NCBI GenBank assembly: GCA_964415245.1
Contig: CAYQAJ010000001.1
Span: forward strand, 9,842-73,841
DNA from: CAYQAJ01 sp964415245
GTDB lineage: Bacteria; Planctomycetota; Planctomycetia; Pirellulales; Pirellulaceae
DNA: 64,000 nt
Reading direction: 5' to 3'
Position 1 is the stretch's first letter. The number at the start of each line of letters is the position of its first letter. A model generated the notes under the pieces. It was not told the DNA's origin and did no database searches. It saw nothing but the letters and a program-made list of their open reading frames with translations. The position numbers and the translations under genes were made by a program. Positions 44,042 to 52,781 of the stretch are shown piece by piece.

Positions 44042-44076
44042 GGCGAGAGTTTTACTCAAAGGCGAGGATACGCAGA

Positions 44077-46353
44077 ATGACACTTCCGATCATGGGCACA
44101 TTCGTGCCGCGCGCCGTGTGGACTTTTTCCGTGGGCCTCGCCCTCTCTGTTTGCACCGGCGCATTTGCTACGGCGCCGCTGCGTGCCGCCGAAGAGTGGA
44201 AACCCGCCAAGGGGCCATTGGCGACCCGCTGGACCGAAACGGTCACGCCCAAAAACGCCCATCGCGAGTATCCCCGCCCGCAGATGGTTCGCGATAACTG
44301 GACGAACCTGAACGGGCTGTGGCAGTACGCCATCACGGCGGTCGGGGCCGACCAGCCGGTGGAGTTCGACGGAAACATTCTGGTGCCGTTTCCCATCGAG
44401 TCGGCGCTGTCGGGCGTGATGAAGCCGGTGGGGGCCGACAAGCAGTTGTGGTATCGCCGCACTTTCGCCACGCCCCAGCGCAGAGAGGATACCCGCCTGC
44501 TATTGAACTTCGGCGCCGTCGACTGGCAAGCGCAAGTGTTAATCAACGGCCAACTCGTGGGCACGCATCAAGGGGGCTACGATCCGTTCACCTTCGACAT
44601 TACCGACGCGCTGCGCGACGCCGACGATCAGGAGATTGTCGTGGTTGTGTGGGACCCCACCGACCAGGGCGACCAGCCGCGCGGCAAGCAGGTCCTCAAA
44701 CCCGAGGGTATCTGGTACACGGCGGTCACCGGCATCTGGCAGACGGTGTGGTTGGAAGTCGTGCCCGAGCGATACGTGTCCGGCCTGACAATCGTGCCCG
44801 ACGTCGACAGCGGCACCGTAGCGATCACGGCCAAACTGGGCGGTGCGGCGCGAGTCGAGCCCGATCGCGAGATGCGCGTCGAAGTGCTCGACGGGAGCCG
44901 CGCGGTGGCCGACGTGACCGGACCCGCCATTTCGACCATCAAAGTTCCCGTGCCCGACGCCAAGCTGTGGTCGCCCGACGAGCCGTTTCTCTATGACCTC
45001 AGAATCACGCTGGCTGGCCGCGACCCCGACACGGTGCACAGCTATTTCGGCATGCGCAAGATCGCGCTGGGCAAGGACGAAGCGGGCGCCAACCGACTGC
45101 TGCTCAACGGCGAACCGCTGTTTCAATACGGCCCGCTCGACCAGGGATGGTGGCCCGACGGTTTGTACACCGCCCCCAACGACGAGGCCCTGCGGTACGA
45201 CGTGGAGATGACCAAGAAGCTGGGCTTCAACATGGCTCGCAAGCACGTGAAGGTCGAGCCGGCGCGGTGGTATTACTGGTGCGACAAGCTGGGGCTCTTG
45301 GTGTGGCAGGACATGCCCAGCGGCAACAACGCGAGCTTCCAAGGGCAGCGGAACTTCGAGCGGGAACTGGCGGCGATGATCGACGCGCGGAGCAATCACC
45401 CTTCGATCATCATGTGGGTCCCTTTCAACGAGGGTTGGGGGCAGCACGACACGGGGCGGATCGTGGAGTTCGTTCGCCAGCGCGATCCCTCGCGGTTGGT
45501 TAACAACGCCAGCGGCTGGACCGACGCCAGCACCGGCGACGTACACGACATTCACTCTTATCCGGGCCCGTCGGCACCGGCTATCGAGGAGAAACGGGCG
45601 GCCGTGCTGGGCGAATTCGGCGGCTTGGGACTGCCGGTCAAAGGGCACACGTGGCAGGACGAGAAGAACTGGGGCTATCGCAGCTTCACGACGCCCGAGG
45701 CTCTCACCGACGCCTATGTCGAACTGCTGACGCGGCTGCGGCCGCTGATTGGCCAGGGATTGGCGGCCGCCGTCTACACGCAAACCACCGACGTGGAGAT
45801 CGAGGTCAACGGCCTGATGACGTACGACCGCGAGGTCTCCAAGATGGACCCCGACACCATCGCCTCGGCGGCGGCGAAACTTTATCTGCCACCCCCCTCG
45901 GTCGAGGTCGTGGTTGCCACCTCGGAGCACGAGCCGCAATCGTGGCGCTACACGCTCGAACAACCGGCTGACGGCTGGGAGAAGGCGGACTTCGACGACG
46001 CCAAGTGGGACAGCGGCCCCGGCGGTTTCGGCCGCGCCAATACGCCCGGTACGGTGGTGCGCACCGAGTGGCACACGGACGACATCTGGGTCCGCCGCAC
46101 GTTCGAGCTCGACGAGCCTCCCGCCGAAGCGCACCTGTTGATCCACCACGACGAGGACGCCGAGGTGTACATCAACGGCGTCCGCGTCGCGGAGCTCAAG
46201 GGCTACACGACCGCCTACATCGTGTACCCGCTGTCGGCCGAAGCGCAAAAGGCGTTTCGCGCCGGGCGCAACGTGCTCGCGATCCACTGTCACCAGACGG
46301 GGGGCGGGCAATACATCGACGCGGGAATTGTGAACCTGGTCGAAGCAAAGTAA
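44077..46353 (+). CDS. Secreted glycoside hydrolase family 2 protein (beta-galactosidase/mannosidase-like)
   Basis: The product is 758 residues with a signal peptide (SVGLALSVCTGAFATAPLRA). An N-terminal sugar-binding domain (MVRDNWTNLNGLWQYAIT, LWYRRTF, GTHQGGYDPFTFDIT) is followed by an Ig-like domain, a TIM barrel with acid/base Glu in MWVPFNEGWGQHDTG and nucleophile Glu in VLGEFGGLGLPV, and a C-terminal beta-sandwich (WEKADFDDAKWDSGPGGFG). It hydrolyses a beta-linked sugar polymer outside the cytoplasm; the exact substrate cannot be read from sequence. The start at 44077 has GAGGA 9 bases upstream. Frames opening earlier run over the Dabb gene and are wrong. Confidence 0.9.
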   Translation: MTLPIMGTFVPRAVWTFSVGLALSVCTGAFATAPLRAAEEWKPAKGPLATRWTETVTPKNAHREYPRPQMVRDNWTNLNGLWQYAITAVGADQPVEFDGNILVPFPIESALSGVMKPVGADKQLWYRRTFATPQRREDTRLLLNFGAVDWQAQVLINGQLVGTHQGGYDPFTFDITDALRDADDQEIVVVVWDPTDQGDQPRGKQVLKPEGIWYTAVTGIWQTVWLEVVPERYVSGLTIVPDVDSGTVAITAKLGGAARVEPDREMRVEVLDGSRAVADVTGPAISTIKVPVPDAKLWSPDEPFLYDLRITLAGRDPDTVHSYFGMRKIALGKDEAGANRLLLNGEPLFQYGPLDQGWWPDGLYTAPNDEALRYDVEMTKKLGFNMARKHVKVEPARWYYWCDKLGLLVWQDMPSGNNASFQGQRNFERELAAMIDARSNHPSIIMWVPFNEGWGQHDTGRIVEFVRQRDPSRLVNNASGWTDASTGDVHDIHSYPGPSAPAIEEKRAAVLGEFGGLGLPVKGHTWQDEKNWGYRSFTTPEALTDAYVELLTRLRPLIGQGLAAAVYTQTTDVEIEVNGLMTYDREVSKMDPDTIASAAAKLYLPPPSVEVVVATSEHEPQSWRYTLEQPADGWEKADFDDAKWDSGPGGFGRANTPGTVVRTEWHTDDIWVRRTFELDEPPAEAHLLIHHDEDAEVYINGVRVAELKGYTTAYIVYPLSAEAQKAFRAGRNVLAIHCHQTGGGQYIDAGIVNLVEAK

Positions 46354-46357
46354 TGAC

Positions 46358-47101
46358 CTATTCGCGATACATATCGGTGAGGTCGATTCGCAAACCGTCG
46401 GTCGTACGACGTAACTTCGCCTGAGTCACTGTGGTTTCACTATCGCCTAAGGCCGTCATTGTTACAATGGCAATGTCGCCTTGCACATCTACTTTCGTCA
46501 CGTTGCCCAAGTCGCTTGGGTTGGGTAGCGTGAATCCGCCGAAAGCTTGGCTCCAGACAAACACATCGGCAATTAAGGCTTCCTTTTCGGGAATCGCCCT
46601 GGCTAACTCGCGTACGGCTTGATCGCGTTTTTCTCCGAATGGATGTTCGGCCAACTCGGCGAGCTGCTGCTGCGTGATGCCGTGACGCGCAAGGACCTCA
46701 TAAATCGGGCGAGTCAATGCTTCGGCTTCCTGGGAAATCGCAGGATTCGAGAGCACTGCGGATTGTCGCTGAGCTTCGATCCCAACGCAAAGACTCAGCA
46801 ACCGAGTGGCGGCAGCTTCGTTTGTTTCCGGCGTGAAGCACGCATAGAACGTCTTCCACTCCTCGTTGAGCGCTGCGTTGTTAGCACGCTCGATTATGCG
46901 CTCGGGTCTATCGGCGCGATCACTATCACCCAGACTCCGGGATGTGTGCTGAGAATCGTTGGCCGGTTGACGCTGCGGCTGCGTTTCCTCTTGCGCAGCG
47001 TGATCCGGCTGTGCACCGGACGAACACCCGCAAATTATAGCAAGGCAGAATAAGGCAAACGCCACCAGTACGGTCTGAACGCGAGGTTGGATTCGCGACA
47101 C
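46358..47101 (-). CDS. Lipoprotein, paralogue of the next gene
   Basis: The product is 247 residues with a lipobox (FCLAIICGCSSG), a Gln/Ser/Thr-rich linker of ~45 residues, and a helical/beta domain: AALNEEWKTFYACFTPETNE, EAEALTRPIYEVLARHGITQ, QAVRELARAIPEKEALIADV and VQGDIAIVTMTALGDSETTV. The domain is about 30-35% identical by eye to the gene at 47207, so the two are tandem paralogues. The start is a GTG at 47101 with GGGAGG 7 bases upstream, unusually strong. The domain resembles small exported NTF2-like proteins with a final beta-sheet (KLRRTTDGLRIDLTDMY). Function unknown. Confidence 0.75.
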   Translation of the reverse strand: MSRIQPRVQTVLVAFALFCLAIICGCSSGAQPDHAAQEETQPQRQPANDSQHTSRSLGDSDRADRPERIIERANNAALNEEWKTFYACFTPETNEAAATRLLSLCVGIEAQRQSAVLSNPAISQEAEALTRPIYEVLARHGITQQQLAELAEHPFGEKRDQAVRELARAIPEKEALIADVFVWSQAFGGFTLPNPSDLGNVTKVDVQGDIAIVTMTALGDSETTVTQAKLRRTTDGLRIDLTDMYRE

Positions 47102-47206
47102 GCCGATCCTCCCATTGGGCAGTGCTTTGCTGATTGATGGGACTTCAGATTGGATTTGGGGCTGTTTCTTGCGGGATTTGGACTTGTCCTGATTGCGTTG
47201 CGCCGT

Positions 47207-47851
47207 TCACCCGCCGAACATTTGGGCCATGTCGATCTTCCAACCCTTGGCCGTTCTGCGCAGATTGACTTGCGTGTCGAAGCTCCGGCCGTCGACCGTG
47301 GCCGTGGTGGTCACGGTGGCGCGGTCGCCCTGCACGTCGGCGCTCTTGATCGTGCCCGAGACGTTGACGGATGGTGACCTTGCGGACTGCGTGGTACCGC
47401 TGTTGTAGGCCAGCACGTCGGCCATGAACGCCTCCTTGTCGGGGATCGAGGCGACCGTGTCGCGAATCGCTTGCTCTTTTGCAGCGCCGGGCAACAACCT
47501 GGCAAGCTCCGACAGACGCTGCTGCGTAATACCGTGTTTGGCCAGCAGATCGTAGAGCGGCTTGGTTTGGGCGTCGACTTCCTTCGAGACAATCGGGCCA
47601 CCCAGCGTGGCAAGTCCCCTACCCATCTCCACCATCAAGCTTGTCTCGAGCGATTGCCGCGCTGCAGCCTCGTGCGTCTCCGGAGTAAAGCAGGAGACGT
47701 ACGTTTTCCAGTCCTTGTTTTCCAAGGCCGTGCCGGCGCGCTTGACGACGGTCTCCGGTGATTCGATGAGCGAACAGCCGGTCGTTCCGCCGACACATAG
47801 CAGAAAGAGCGGCGCAAGCAAGCGGATTGGGTGACTTCGCAGTCGCGACAT
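47207..47851 (-). CDS. Lipoprotein, paralogue of the previous gene
   Basis: The product is 214 residues with a lipobox (LCVGGTTGCSLIESP) directly before the shared domain: ENKDWKTYVSCFTPETHEAA, LYDLLAKHGITQQRLSEL, AIRDTVASIPDKEAFMADVL, VQGDRATVTTTATVDGRSFD and VNLRRTAKGWKIDMAQMFGG. The shared FTPET and HGITQQ motifs with the preceding gene establish a tandem duplication; this copy lacks the long linker and is nearer the membrane. The ribosome site GGAGGT lies 6 bases before the ATG at 47851. No catalytic residues are apparent; a ligand-binding, NTF2-like fold is possible. Confidence 0.75.
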   Translation of the reverse strand: MSRLRSHPIRLLAPLFLLCVGGTTGCSLIESPETVVKRAGTALENKDWKTYVSCFTPETHEAAARQSLETSLMVEMGRGLATLGGPIVSKEVDAQTKPLYDLLAKHGITQQRLSELARLLPGAAKEQAIRDTVASIPDKEAFMADVLAYNSGTTQSARSPSVNVSGTIKSADVQGDRATVTTTATVDGRSFDTQVNLRRTAKGWKIDMAQMFGG

Positions 47852-47886
47852 AGAGTACCTCCGAATAGCTCGTGGAGCTGCGCCGC

Positions 47887-48510
47887 TTAGAACTCGCGCG
47901 GACCTGACAATGGAAGGCGGCGCGGAATCGGTCGTTCAATTCTCGGTGCGACTGCGATCGGCGGTGCATCGACCGTCGCGGCTTCGGGCAATCCAGCCTC
48001 GAGTGGCCCCGCATCAATTGGCGTCGCATAAACCGGGTGCGATTCCCACTGCTTGGGGCCGGTCTGCACTTGCCGCTGTCCGATCGGCTGCGGCACCGCG
48101 TCGTAGTAGGGATATCCCCAGATGTCGCCGGGCACCAACGGCCACGGCTCGAAGACGTCGGGCAGACCCGGCCAGGCGCGATTCGGGTATCGGGTGTAAA
48201 CGCTCGATCGGCCCGTGGCGTAGATGTAGTCGAGGCTGGGGGGATCGCGGTAGTAGATCGTTTGCCCGTAACCGGGCGCTATCGCGATGCCGCCGGCGGG
48301 AAAGCCGGCAAACCACTTCATGCGGTCGATCGTGGCAAGCTGCGTGGCGATGGCCTGTCGCCGCCGCGCTTCGTGATAGTAGTAGGCGTCGCGCCCCGCG
48401 GTCAACGCATCGTACGGTTCCGGCGGCTCCGCGGCCTGCGCCACCGAAATGGACAACCAACACGAAGCCACAGCTCCCAAGAGAACAGAGCGCACCATGA
48501 TTCGACACAT
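47887..48510 (-). CDS. Exported Tyr/Pro-rich protein, unknown function
   Basis: The product is 207 residues with a signal peptide (VRSVLLGAVASCWLSISVAQA). The mature part has a coiled segment (YYYHEARRRQAIATQL), a Tyr/Pro/Gly-rich middle (IAPGYGQTIYYRDPPSLDYI, YPNRAWPGLPDVFEPWPLVP) and a Pro/Ala/Arg tail, typical of planctomycete envelope proteins that lack globular domains. The ATG at 48510 has AGAGG 9 bases upstream; a TTG at 48519 is less likely. It is 36 bases from the paralogous lipoprotein start and reads in the same direction. No family was recognised. Confidence 0.68.
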   Translation of the reverse strand: MCRIMVRSVLLGAVASCWLSISVAQAAEPPEPYDALTAGRDAYYYHEARRRQAIATQLATIDRMKWFAGFPAGGIAIAPGYGQTIYYRDPPSLDYIYATGRSSVYTRYPNRAWPGLPDVFEPWPLVPGDIWGYPYYDAVPQPIGQRQVQTGPKQWESHPVYATPIDAGPLEAGLPEAATVDAPPIAVAPRIERPIPRRLPLSGPREF

Positions 48511-48560
48511 GACGATCAACCTCTTTGAGCGTCCGAAGTCAGTTGTCAGTGCGGCTCCAC

Positions 48561-48596
48561 ATAGGTCCTATAGGTCGTATAGGTCCTATGGGTCCA
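48561..48596. repeat. Tandem 9-base repeat ATAGGTCCT
   Basis: Four units, ATAGGTCCT, ATAGGTCGT, ATAGGTCCT and ATGGGTCCA, with a loose hairpin AACTGAAAACTGAACACTGC tract following at 48612-48641. This is non-coding spacer between convergent-polarity minus-strand genes. Confidence 0.7.
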
Positions 48597-48641
48597 TTTT
48601 CTCCTGCCCCTAACTGAAAACTGAACACTGCGAACTGAAAA

Positions 48642-50951
48642 CTATCGCCCCGTGTCGTCGTGCGACTCCTCGAGAATCTGCGCGTACGCCTTGCGGGCCA
48701 CCTCGAACGCAGCCGCCGCATCCTCGCGTTCGCTCCCGCGGATTCTTCCCTTCTTTGCGTTCCAACAGACGTCGACCGCATCCAAGCACCACTTGGCGCT
48801 TCGCTTGCTGGCGCGAATCGGTTTGCCGTCGACCTCGACAAACACCGGGTTGGTGTGCGAGCTGGGCAAAATGCGCAGGGCGACCCAGCTCGATCGCTCG
48901 GGCGTGTAGTCGAACGTCAGGTCCCGCGGCGTACCGTCGGCTTCGATCTCTTGCCGCGCGACGGCCTCGCCGTTAACCACCAGCTCAACGGGCACCTTGC
49001 GCGTGTTGCCGATGCGGGCGCGTTCGACGTGCCAGTAGGGCTTCTGGTCGAGCGGCCGTCGGCGGATGTTCTCATTGGGCTTTTCTTCCAACAGGGCGGC
49101 GGCAGTGACCGTGATCTTCAGCGGCTCGCCGGCCGCGGTCGCCAACACACTGGCTCGCCCGCCGTCCCCTTTCTCGCCGACTCCCAGGCCATCGACCGTA
49201 AAGTCGACCAGGTGGCTCAGGCCGTCGCTGCAATAGCTGCGGCCGTCGCGCACGCCGTAGATCCACTTGTCGTAGTCGATGGGTGGCTTGTCGTCGAGCT
49301 TGACGTAAACGCGGCCCAATCCCACGCGCTCGCCGTAAATGCAGGGGAAGTCAGTCTCGCCGCTGATGCGGCACGTGTATCCGCAATTGAGTGTGTGGTA
49401 CCACACGTTCAACTCCCAGACGCTGGGCGTATCGACGGCCGAAATGAAATCGCACACGTCGTGCACCACGTCGACAACGTACTCGTTGGCGCCGATGCCG
49501 TCGAAGGGGGGCATGTTGTAGTTGGGCAGCTCGTTGCCCGGCACCGCGAGCCCCCAGCCGCTGTGCGAGAAGCCGACAACCGCACCTTGCTCCTTTCCCC
49601 ACTTGAGCACGGGCAGGTCCCAACTGGGCCACTCCTCGATGCGAGTGGTTCCCGGAAAGTCGTCGTCGGTCAGTCGCAGCAGGCACAAGTGGCCCGCGTG
49701 CGAGCTGGGGAAGCCCGACACTTCGACGTCGTACCGCATCAGGTAGTTGGGGGTCGAAAGCTTGTTGACCCCACCCTCGAAGAACTCCTTCTGGGCATAC
49801 CAGCAGGGTCCCCACGAGAGCACGCAGCCCACGTTCAGGTCTTCACCCAGAATGTGCCGCATCATGTCGGCGGGCGTAACCCCCTCGGTGGGATTCTCGT
49901 AGTGGGCGCATCCGGCGGCGTGCACGTGATGGTCTCCCGAGTACCAGCCCATGTCGGCGATCTTGATCCACCGCTCGAGACGGAAGGTCTCTTTGTGCTC
50001 ATCGGCTTCCGGCACGGTGATGGTGCGCTCGAGGATGCGGTATTCGGGTCCGCGGGTGTACGTGACCTGGTACTCGCCCGGCGGCAGAAGCACCGACTCG
50101 CCGCTGTGTCGGTAAATCTGGTCGTGGAAGAAGAAGTCGGGAGCGAGACGGCGGGCCCGCGCCGGGTACACGCGCCCCTTGGCATCGCGGATGACGAACT
50201 GGCCCGTGGTGGGAGTGCCATCGTCGTCGAGCACCTCCAATTCGATAGGCACCGCCGGCTGGCACTCGAACAGCACGGCGATCTCATTGCGAAAACCCAG
50301 GTCTTGGGTGCCCTGGCCCACGTCGAAGCTGAGCTTGGCTTCGCGCTTGCCGCGGTCGCGGCTATACAGCTGCACGATGCGGTATTCCAGAGCCAGCCCC
50401 GAAAGCGACTTGGCCAGCGGTTGGTTGTCGTACATCTCCAGGTCGAGCCAGCGGGACGACACGTCGTCCGGCTTGATTTCGATCGCCGGGTCCGGACTGC
50501 CGCTGGAGCGCTTGTAAAGCGGGGCGGCATTGGGACTGTGTGCCTTGAGCTGCGCCGTAATGCCCGCTTCGTTGTGCACCTTGACCAGGAACACGCGCCA
50601 ACCCTGTTCGACGAGCTGCTTGGGCGCGGTGCCCGGGGCCACTTTCACGCGGCTTTCCGCGTTGATGTTGACACCGGCCAGCGCCAGTGGGTCGAGCACC
50701 TTCTGGATTGTCGCGACGGCCTTGGCGTCGTCGGTTTGCTTCAGTGCGGCGTCGAGTTCGGCCGTCTGCTCGTCGGTCAGCGGCTGACCCAGGAAGTCGA
50801 GGGCTTGGACCACGCGTTCGACCTGCGCCTTGAGCGGCTGGGCTTCCACGCCGGCCACGACCGGGAGCGGATCCGACTGCTGCGCGGCAAGTTGCCCCAT
50901 GAAGAGGGCCTGGACGGCGATTGCCAGTGTGAGTGTGGTACAGGTTCGCAT
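48642..50951 (-). CDS. CehA/McbA-family metallohydrolase (PHP domain)
   Basis: The product is 769 residues with a signal peptide (TCTTLTLAIAVQALFMGQLA). The first ~180 residues are helical, with a VNINAESRVKVAP segment; two beta domains follow (FLVKVHNEAGITAQLKAHSP). The PHP-like metal domain is at about 330-560: MGWYSGDHHVHAAGCAHYEN (His-x-His), LSWGPCW, SFHAGHL-type segment SGFPSSHAGHLCLLRL, AVVGFSHSGWG and DVVHDVCDFISAVDTP. CehA/McbA proteins hydrolyse carbamate, ester or phosphate bonds; this one's substrate is unknown. The last ~200 residues are beta-sandwich. The start at 50951 has AGGGGG 7 bases upstream. Confidence 0.85.
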   Translation of the reverse strand: MRTCTTLTLAIAVQALFMGQLAAQQSDPLPVVAGVEAQPLKAQVERVVQALDFLGQPLTDEQTAELDAALKQTDDAKAVATIQKVLDPLALAGVNINAESRVKVAPGTAPKQLVEQGWRVFLVKVHNEAGITAQLKAHSPNAAPLYKRSSGSPDPAIEIKPDDVSSRWLDLEMYDNQPLAKSLSGLALEYRIVQLYSRDRGKREAKLSFDVGQGTQDLGFRNEIAVLFECQPAVPIELEVLDDDGTPTTGQFVIRDAKGRVYPARARRLAPDFFFHDQIYRHSGESVLLPPGEYQVTYTRGPEYRILERTITVPEADEHKETFRLERWIKIADMGWYSGDHHVHAAGCAHYENPTEGVTPADMMRHILGEDLNVGCVLSWGPCWYAQKEFFEGGVNKLSTPNYLMRYDVEVSGFPSSHAGHLCLLRLTDDDFPGTTRIEEWPSWDLPVLKWGKEQGAVVGFSHSGWGLAVPGNELPNYNMPPFDGIGANEYVVDVVHDVCDFISAVDTPSVWELNVWYHTLNCGYTCRISGETDFPCIYGERVGLGRVYVKLDDKPPIDYDKWIYGVRDGRSYCSDGLSHLVDFTVDGLGVGEKGDGGRASVLATAAGEPLKITVTAAALLEEKPNENIRRRPLDQKPYWHVERARIGNTRKVPVELVVNGEAVARQEIEADGTPRDLTFDYTPERSSWVALRILPSSHTNPVFVEVDGKPIRASKRSAKWCLDAVDVCWNAKKGRIRGSEREDAAAAFEVARKAYAQILEESHDDTGR

Positions 50952-51382
50952 GACAGTCCCCCTGATGCGTGAGCGGCGGTTGCGTGAGCCGCACTTGTGT
51001 GAGCTGCAAATCGGGCACATCGGCGCCAACTATCTTGCGCATTGTTTTGCGCCGGACGCAAGCAGTTTGACGGCTCAATTCTGCATTCCGGTTGCCAAAC
51101 AGCCACATTCGTTGGCAATGCATTTGAGTTCCGCTTCGACATCGGAATTTAGGCCCCCGCTTTCGGCTTTCCGCTTTCTGTTCCCATTGACATGCCGCGG
51201 CCCCTCCCGGCGTGACGGGACTGGCGGTTGGACGCAACACTGAAAATGCTTGCATACATCAGCGGGTTTTGATATATGGGGCATTGTGGCTCGGCGTGCG
51301 GGCATGGCGAGATTGATCGCGATGCGCGCTTGCCGGGGCACGGAACCGATGAGGTCAGTCGACAAAAGCCGGGAGATCCGAC
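50952..51382. other. Divergent intergenic region with one possible promoter
   Basis: The region separates the CehA/McbA and DUF1501 genes. TTGCAT (51250-51255) and TATATG (51273-51278), 17 bases apart, could be -35/-10 elements for the DUF1501 gene; both match consensus only partly. No ORF or RNA gene was seen. Confidence 0.3.
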
Positions 51383-52777
51383 GTGTTGACGCTGCTCGAT
51401 AGCCGCTGCCGGTTGGGACGCCGCGATTTTCTCAAAGTCGGCAGTCTGGCCCTCGGCGGCCTCTCGCTTCCCGGGCTGTTGGCGGCGCGCACCCGGGCTT
51501 CGCAGGGCGGGCGTCCCGTACACGACAAGTCGGTCATCTTCCTGTTTTTGCACGGCGGCCCCAGCCAGACCGAAACCTTCGACCCCAAAATGACCGCCCC
51601 CACGGGCATATGCAGCGTGACGGGCGAAGTGGCCACGTCGCTTTCTGGAGTCACTTTCGGCAGCACGTTTCAGAAGTTGGCGCCGCTGGCGAATCGCCTG
51701 GCGATCGTGCGGTCGTTCCAGACCGGCGACGGCAATCACGACATCAAGCCCGTGGTGCACTCCAGCACGCTGGGCGCGAACATGGGGTCGCTCTACGCCC
51801 GCGTGGCGGGCACGAACGATCCGCGCACAGGCATGCCGACCAACGTGGCGCTTTTTCCCCGCGCGGTCGACCCGGAAACCATGCCGCCCGTCGAGAGCTT
51901 TGGCAAGTTCTGGTCGACCGGGCCCTTGGGGAGCGCCTACGCGCCGTTCATTCCGGGCGGGTCGGGCGAGTTGCAAAGGAGCATGTCGCTGGAAATCGGG
52001 CGCGATCGGCTCGAAGATCGCCGCAGCCTGCTCACGCAGCTCGACCGATTGCAGCGCCGCATCGATTCGGGCGGATTGCTCGAAGGGACCGATCGCTTTC
52101 AGCAGCAGGCGTTCAGCACGATCCTGGGCGGCGTGGCCGACGCCTTCGATCTGTCGAAGGAGAATGCCAAAACCATCGAGCGCTACGATACGGCGCCACT
52201 GGTTCGTCCCGAGGCCATCAGTCGCGCTTGGAACAACTACGAGCGGTATGTCGACAACGCCAAGACGCTGGGGCGCCTGCTGCTCTTGGCGCGGCGGCTG
52301 TGCGAGGCGGGCTGCGGCTTCGTGACGGTAACCACCAACTTTGTATGGGATATGCACGCCGACTCGAACAACGCCGGCGTCGACGAGGGAATGCAGTACA
52401 CCGGCCTGCCGCTGGACCACGCTCTATCGGCTTATATTAAAGACGTGGAGTCTCGCGGGCTCGACGACAAAATTTTGCTCGTGGTCAGCGGCGAAATGGG
52501 GCGGACCCCCAACGTCAACAATCGCGGCGGCCGCGATCACTGGGGCAATATCACGCCACTGCTTTTGCACGGCGGCGGGCTCAACATGGGTCAGGTGATC
52601 GGGCAGTCGTCGCGCAACGCGGGCGAGCCCGCCAGCGAGCCCATCACGATTCCCAACTTGCTGGCCACGATTATGAATACGTTGCTGGACGTGGGCCAGG
52701 TGCGCATCCAGCGCGATCTGCCGACCGACGTGGCACGGGCCATTTCGAGCCACGAGCCCATCCCGGGTTTGTTCTGA
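51383..52777 (+). CDS. DUF1501 (sulfatase-like) protein with Tat signal
   Basis: The product is 464 residues. The N-terminus carries a twin-arginine motif (RLGRRDFLKVGSLALGGLSL). The alkaline-phosphatase-like body contains FLFLHGGPSQTETFDPKM, RLAIVRSFQTGDGNHDIKPV, PTNVALFPRA, RLLLLARRLCEAGCGFVTVT, DMHADSNNAG, LLVVSGEMGRTPNVNNRGGR and DHWGNITPLLLHGGGLNMG. DUF1501 proteins are abundant in planctomycetes; by structure they resemble phosphatases and sulfatases, but many lack the catalytic residue and have no proven activity. The GTG at 51383 has GGGAG 7 bases upstream. It stands alone and ends 4 bases before the convergent Ldh gene. Confidence 0.92.
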   Translation: MLTLLDSRCRLGRRDFLKVGSLALGGLSLPGLLAARTRASQGGRPVHDKSVIFLFLHGGPSQTETFDPKMTAPTGICSVTGEVATSLSGVTFGSTFQKLAPLANRLAIVRSFQTGDGNHDIKPVVHSSTLGANMGSLYARVAGTNDPRTGMPTNVALFPRAVDPETMPPVESFGKFWSTGPLGSAYAPFIPGGSGELQRSMSLEIGRDRLEDRRSLLTQLDRLQRRIDSGGLLEGTDRFQQQAFSTILGGVADAFDLSKENAKTIERYDTAPLVRPEAISRAWNNYERYVDNAKTLGRLLLLARRLCEAGCGFVTVTTNFVWDMHADSNNAGVDEGMQYTGLPLDHALSAYIKDVESRGLDDKILLVVSGEMGRTPNVNNRGGRDHWGNITPLLLHGGGLNMGQVIGQSSRNAGEPASEPITIPNLLATIMNTLLDVGQVRIQRDLPTDVARAISSHEPIPGLF

Positions 52778-52781
52778 TCCC

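Noticed and set aside
43516..44076. Extended GH2 N-terminus over the Dabb gene
   Set aside because: It covers the well-supported Dabb gene in a different frame, and the signal peptide starts at 44077.
48561..48641. CRISPR array
   Set aside because: Units are 9 bases with no spacers and no cas genes nearby; simple tandem repeats.
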